A stretch of DNA of 64,000 nt from Akkermansia muciniphila (GTDB lineage Bacteria; Verrucomicrobiota; Verrucomicrobiia; Verrucomicrobiales; Akkermansiaceae). The notes beneath the pieces are model-generated. The model did no database searches and was not told the origin of the DNA. It was given only the letters and a program-made list of their open reading frames with translations. The stretch lies in the NCBI GenBank assembly GCA_945888515.1, contig CAMDAD010000013.1:22029-86028 (forward strand). Direction: 5' to 3'. A program made the position numbers and the translations under genes. Positions 61,089 through 64,000 of the stretch are shown here, in pieces; position 1 is the stretch's first letter; every line of letters begins with the position of its first letter.

Positions 61089-62159
61089 ATGCCCACACTT
61101 TTTGCTCCGCTGACCATTGGCGCCGTTACTACCGCGAACCGTATTTTCATGGCTCCACTGACGCGATGCCGCGCGGAGGACGATCACGTGCCCGGTGCGC
61201 TGATGGTGGAGCATTACGCTCAGCGTGCCAGCGGTGGCTTGCTCATTGCGGAGGCGACGATGGTGATGGAGGGAAACTCCGCGTTTTGGCGCGAGCCAGG
61301 CATTTATTCTGAGGCGCAAGTGGAGGGCTGGAAAAAAGTCACGGATGCCGTCCACGCCAAGGATGGGAAAATTTTCCTTCAGCTCTGGCATGGCGGACGC
61401 GCTTGTCACCCGCTGTTGAATGGCGGTGCACAACCAGTGGCACCCAGTGCCCTGGCAATTGAAAATGAGGAAGTCCATACGCCCGAGGGCAAAAAATCTT
61501 ACGTGGTGCCGCGTGCGTTGGAGGATGCGGAGATTCCCGGCATCGTCGAGGGCTTCCGTCTTGCGGCTGTCAATGCGAAGGAAGCAGGCTTCGATGGCAT
61601 CGAAATCCACGGGGCGAATGGCTATCTCATCGATGAGTTCTTGCGCGATAGCGCGAATCAACGCAGCGGACCGTATGGAGGTTCACGTGAAAATCGCGCG
61701 CGCTTGCTTTTTGAAATCCTCACGGCTGTTAGCACAGTGTGGGGCAGTGATCGTGTGGGTCTGCGGCTTTCCCCACTCAACAGTTTTAATTCGATGCGCG
61801 ACAGCGACCCGATTGGGCTCTACACATGGTTGGCAGAAAAACTCAATGATTTCCGCTTGGCCTACTTGCACATCATGCGCGCCGATCTGCTGCAACAGCA
61901 AAAAGGCGACGTGCTAACACCGATACGCAAAGTCTATAACGGCGTCCTCGTTTCTAACATGTTTTACACTCCGCAAGAAGCGAAACAAGCGGTGGCGGAA
62001 GGGGGCATCGATGCCGTGGCATTTGGCACCAGTTACCTTGCCAATCCCGACTTGCCCGAGCGTTTGCGCGCCGGCGCGCCATTGAACCAACCCGATCCCG
62101 CGACTTTTTATGTCCCGGGACCGAATGGTTACAATGACTACCCGACGATGGAGGGCTGA
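61089..62159 (+). CDS. Old Yellow Enzyme-type NADH:flavin oxidoreductase / alkene reductase
   Basis: 356 residues. The FMN barrel starts L-F-A-P-L-T-I-G and N-R-I-F-M-A-P-L-T-R-C-R. It has Q-L-W-H-G-G-R-A, catalytic-site H-G-A-N-G-Y-L-I-D-E-F-L (His and Asn binding the substrate carbonyl) and F-G-T-S-Y-L-A-N-P-D-L-P. It reduces activated C=C bonds of enones and nitro compounds. It lies 112 bases after the UbiB-like gene and ends four bases from the convergent dehydrogenase gene. Confidence 0.92.
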   Translation: MPTLFAPLTIGAVTTANRIFMAPLTRCRAEDDHVPGALMVEHYAQRASGGLLIAEATMVMEGNSAFWREPGIYSEAQVEGWKKVTDAVHAKDGKIFLQLWHGGRACHPLLNGGAQPVAPSALAIENEEVHTPEGKKSYVVPRALEDAEIPGIVEGFRLAAVNAKEAGFDGIEIHGANGYLIDEFLRDSANQRSGPYGGSRENRARLLFEILTAVSTVWGSDRVGLRLSPLNSFNSMRDSDPIGLYTWLAEKLNDFRLAYLHIMRADLLQQQKGDVLTPIRKVYNGVLVSNMFYTPQEAKQAVAEGGIDAVAFGTSYLANPDLPERLRAGAPLNQPDPATFYVPGPNGYNDYPTMEG

Positions 62160-62163
62160 TTGT

Positions 62164-64000
62164 TCAATGGCCGGCGGTGGCGTAATGCGTGCCTAGGTTC
62201 ATCGCATAAGGACGGGACACGCCCGTGATTTCCTTGCCTTGTTTATCGCCCTCGGCATCGATAAAGTTGCGGTTGAGCATGGTTTCGGAAATGATCCAAC
62301 CTCTTGCGACGATGCAGCCTTTTGCTGCCATGATCGCGCATTGAATGCGCGCGTAATCAAAGGCATGTGCGGCCAGCGGACCCGCAGGATCAATCTCGAT
62401 GCGATAGCGGTCGACATCGCGTTTTTCCAAGTCACACATCGTCGGATAAATCTCTGTACCGCGACTGGTGATGCGCACGAGATTGAAACCGTGGGCGTGG
62501 AGCAAGGGGCGGATTTCATCGGCCCGCACACGATAAAATGCCTGGATCAGTTTGATGCTCGCGGCATCGAAGGCACTCAGACACTGCACAGCATCAGACA
62601 AGGGCATGGCCAGTAGGTCATCGCTGAATCGTGCTCGGGTCGTGGCGCTGGCAGAAATTTTCTGTAAAACATGGGCGAGAGAGAGTGTGGAGCATTCTGG
62701 ATGATGGGTGAGAAAATCCTGCATGATCCGCGCGCTATACTGGCCGAAACTGCGTATCGACTGCAAGCTACCCGCTCGACCACAGTGAAACAGTCCATCG
62801 AGCTCGAGACCAGTTTCTTTTTTAAACAGATCGCGCAGGACCGGTGAAATGCCCGAGGCTGTCTCATCAATGGAGCCATCTTCCCGCAACGCTGTGACGA
62901 GTCCGCAGTCATCGACAAACATATCAAAGCCGACAATGCGCGAGCGTGAGCGGGTGGGGTTCGGCGGTACATTGCGATCGGCGAAAGCATTCCACTGAGC
63001 CGTACCTGCACGCATATCGGCCGCGTATTGACTGTAGGAGCGAAGCACTCGATCAAACAGTGGCTTCACTTCGGGATCGACACGATCGATCACGATTTCC
63101 TTGATCGTCTTCTGCGGACAGGCGTCTTTCAGGTGGTGGAGCTCGGTAACTTTGCGGGCAATCTGGTCGGCAAACTCACGAGTGCCTGAGCGCTCGCGTC
63201 CTTTGGCGATCTGATACGGACCTTGGGCAATATCGCCTACGAAATATCCGGCTGCCAGAACCTCCATCACCGCAGCTTTGATCAGCTCCGCAGCCATGAT
63301 GTTCGCCTCGCCACCGATGTGCAACAGCATTTCCGCCGCGGCATCGATGAGTGCCACGGGATTGGCTTTGTTTTGCCCAGCAATGTCGTCCGCTGTGCCA
63401 CCCATCGTTTCAAACATCGAGACCGCGCGTGGGTTGTTTGGGTTGGTGTTGTTAGAACTCACCAGTCCCACACCTCCAGAAACCTTGGCGGCGATGTCGG
63501 AGCCAATGTCGCCAAACATATTCGTGGTCACCACTACGTCGAAGCGCTCGGGCACGGCCGCGATGGCAGCCAGTCCATCATCGATGATCATGAAATTCGC
63601 AGCGATGGCGCGATCGCCGAGTCGCTCGCAAGTGTAGTCTTTTGCCACCTTAAGAAATGCCTCTTTGAACAAGCCGCCGGTGATTTTGAGGATATTGGGT
63701 TTTTCAAGAGCCGTGACTTTTTTCCGACCATCGCGCAGGGCGGCTTCGAAAGCGGCGCGACAGATTAGTTCGCAACCTTCTGGTGTTTGGTGTCGCAGTG
63801 CTTGGGGATAATTGCGTGCCAAGCGGTGTTCGATGGATGCGTAGAGGTCCTCGACGTTTTCTCTGACGAATAGCAAATCTACGCCCGGCATACCGGGCGC
63901 GATGGGATCCAGGGTGACACAGCGTCGGATATTGGCGTATTGCTCGAAGCCTTTCCGTATCGTAACGTTACGGCTGGGTTCATCACCTTCATCCAGTGTG
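62164..64000 (-). CDS. Isocitrate/isopropylmalate dehydrogenase family protein with long C-terminal extension (5' end outside window)
   Basis: Partial: at least 611 residues, with the frame open to the right edge. Visible catalytic elements are R-E-N-V-E-D-L-Y, L-K-I-T-G-G-L-F, and the metal-binding signature N-M-F-G-D-I-G-S-D-I-A with G-G-V-G-L. They support NADP-type isocitrate dehydrogenase of the citric acid cycle. After the catalytic domain (ending roughly 240 residues into the visible part) about 330 more residues follow, containing V-R-I-T-S-R-G-T-E-I-Y-P, reminiscent of the extra C-terminal domain in Thermus-type enzymes, and then a further segment ending N-L-G-T-H-Y-A-T-A-G-H. The extension is longer than in the 490-residue form I know. 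Confidence 0.85.
   Translation of the reverse strand, partial: TLDEGDEPSRNVTIRKGFEQYANIRRCVTLDPIAPGMPGVDLLFVRENVEDLYASIEHRLARNYPQALRHQTPEGCELICRAAFEAALRDGRKKVTALEKPNILKITGGLFKEAFLKVAKDYTCERLGDRAIAANFMIIDDGLAAIAAVPERFDVVVTTNMFGDIGSDIAAKVSGGVGLVSSNNTNPNNPRAVSMFETMGGTADDIAGQNKANPVALIDAAAEMLLHIGGEANIMAAELIKAAVMEVLAAGYFVGDIAQGPYQIAKGRERSGTREFADQIARKVTELHHLKDACPQKTIKEIVIDRVDPEVKPLFDRVLRSYSQYAADMRAGTAQWNAFADRNVPPNPTRSRSRIVGFDMFVDDCGLVTALREDGSIDETASGISPVLRDLFKKETGLELDGLFHCGRAGSLQSIRSFGQYSARIMQDFLTHHPECSTLSLAHVLQKISASATTRARFSDDLLAMPLSDAVQCLSAFDAASIKLIQAFYRVRADEIRPLLHAHGFNLVRITSRGTEIYPTMCDLEKRDVDRYRIEIDPAGPLAAHAFDYARIQCAIMAAKGCIVARGWIISETMLNRNFIDAEGDKQGKEITGVSRPYAMNLGTHYATAGH

Noticed and set aside
1..64000. 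Search for CRISPR arrays, insertion sequences, prophage genes, rRNA
   Set aside because: No regularly spaced repeats, transposase motifs, integrase or phage structural genes, or rRNA-like sequence were seen.

Overview
The window looks like chromosomal DNA from a member of the Verrucomicrobiota, probably class Verrucomicrobiae. The evidence is a Verru_Chthon cassette protein A homologue, a PVC-type CxxCH heme protein with a beta-propeller and HEAT-like repeats, a fused MurC-MurB beside ddl-ftsQ-ftsA-ftsZ, and a carbohydrate-scavenging set (sulfatase, sialidase, PL10 pectate lyase, GH63-like hydrolase). This placement is inference from gene content; no rRNA lies in the window. Base composition is moderately GC-rich and gene density is high. 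Many starts have no Shine-Dalgarno sequence and a pyrimidine-rich leader instead.

Layout. 1-69: 5' end of a cytidine deaminase gene leaving the left edge. 0.4-3.6 kb: DUF6580-like membrane protein, pyruvate dehydrogenase E1 alpha and beta, small lipoprotein. 3.6-5.3 kb (minus): PagL-like lipid A deacylase, RNase III, tRNA-His. 5.3-10.9 kb: secreted PVC cytochrome, outer-membrane barrel, two small membrane proteins. 11.0-18.2 kb: alanine racemase, VTT-family membrane protein, pstB-phoU-phoB-phoR phosphate block with overlapping reading frames, KefB-type antiporter. 18.2-20.8 kb (minus): cstA-nth. 20.9-27.6 kb: pectate lyase, a three-gene type III polyketide cluster (methyltransferase, flavoprotein, synthase) and a large GH63-like hydrolase. 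27.6-31.9 kb: divergent sialidase and a mutarotase-symporter fusion around an operator-like palindrome. 31.9-36.5 kb: helix-hairpin-helix/zinc-ribbon membrane protein, dtd, secreted monoheme protein, M20 deacylase. 36.5-42.7 kb: sulfatase, eukaryote-type glycogen branching enzyme, M28 peptidase, MerR regulator. 42.8-45.8 kb (minus): CvfB-like S1 protein, ribosomal protein L31 type B, peroxiredoxin-like protein, DD-carboxypeptidase. 46.0-54.4 kb: division and wall cluster murCB, ddl, ftsQ, ftsA, ftsZ, interrupted by a minus-strand VapBC toxin-antitoxin pair and a SUKH-like gene. 54.4-55.9 kb (minus): an OlsB/PlsC pair, probably for ornithine lipids. 55.9-59.6 kb: Verru_Chthon A protein. 59.7-64.0 kb: ABC1/UbiB-like kinase, Old Yellow Enzyme, and an isocitrate dehydrogenase-family gene leaving the right edge.

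How genes work together: dacA, murCB, ddl, alr and ftsQAZ cover D-alanine supply, peptidoglycan precursor synthesis and septation. PstB, PhoU, PhoB and PhoR form phosphate sensing and uptake control. Sialidase plus the mutarotase-symporter would release, isomerise and import sialic acid. Methyltransferase, flavoprotein and polyketide synthase have the same composition as the phenolic-lipid operon srsABC of Streptomyces. No rRNA, CRISPR array, prophage or insertion sequence was seen. The best candidates for something new are the FtsZ with a degenerate T7 loop, the mutarotase-symporter fusion, the three-gene polyketide cluster, and the defence-like insertion inside the division cluster.
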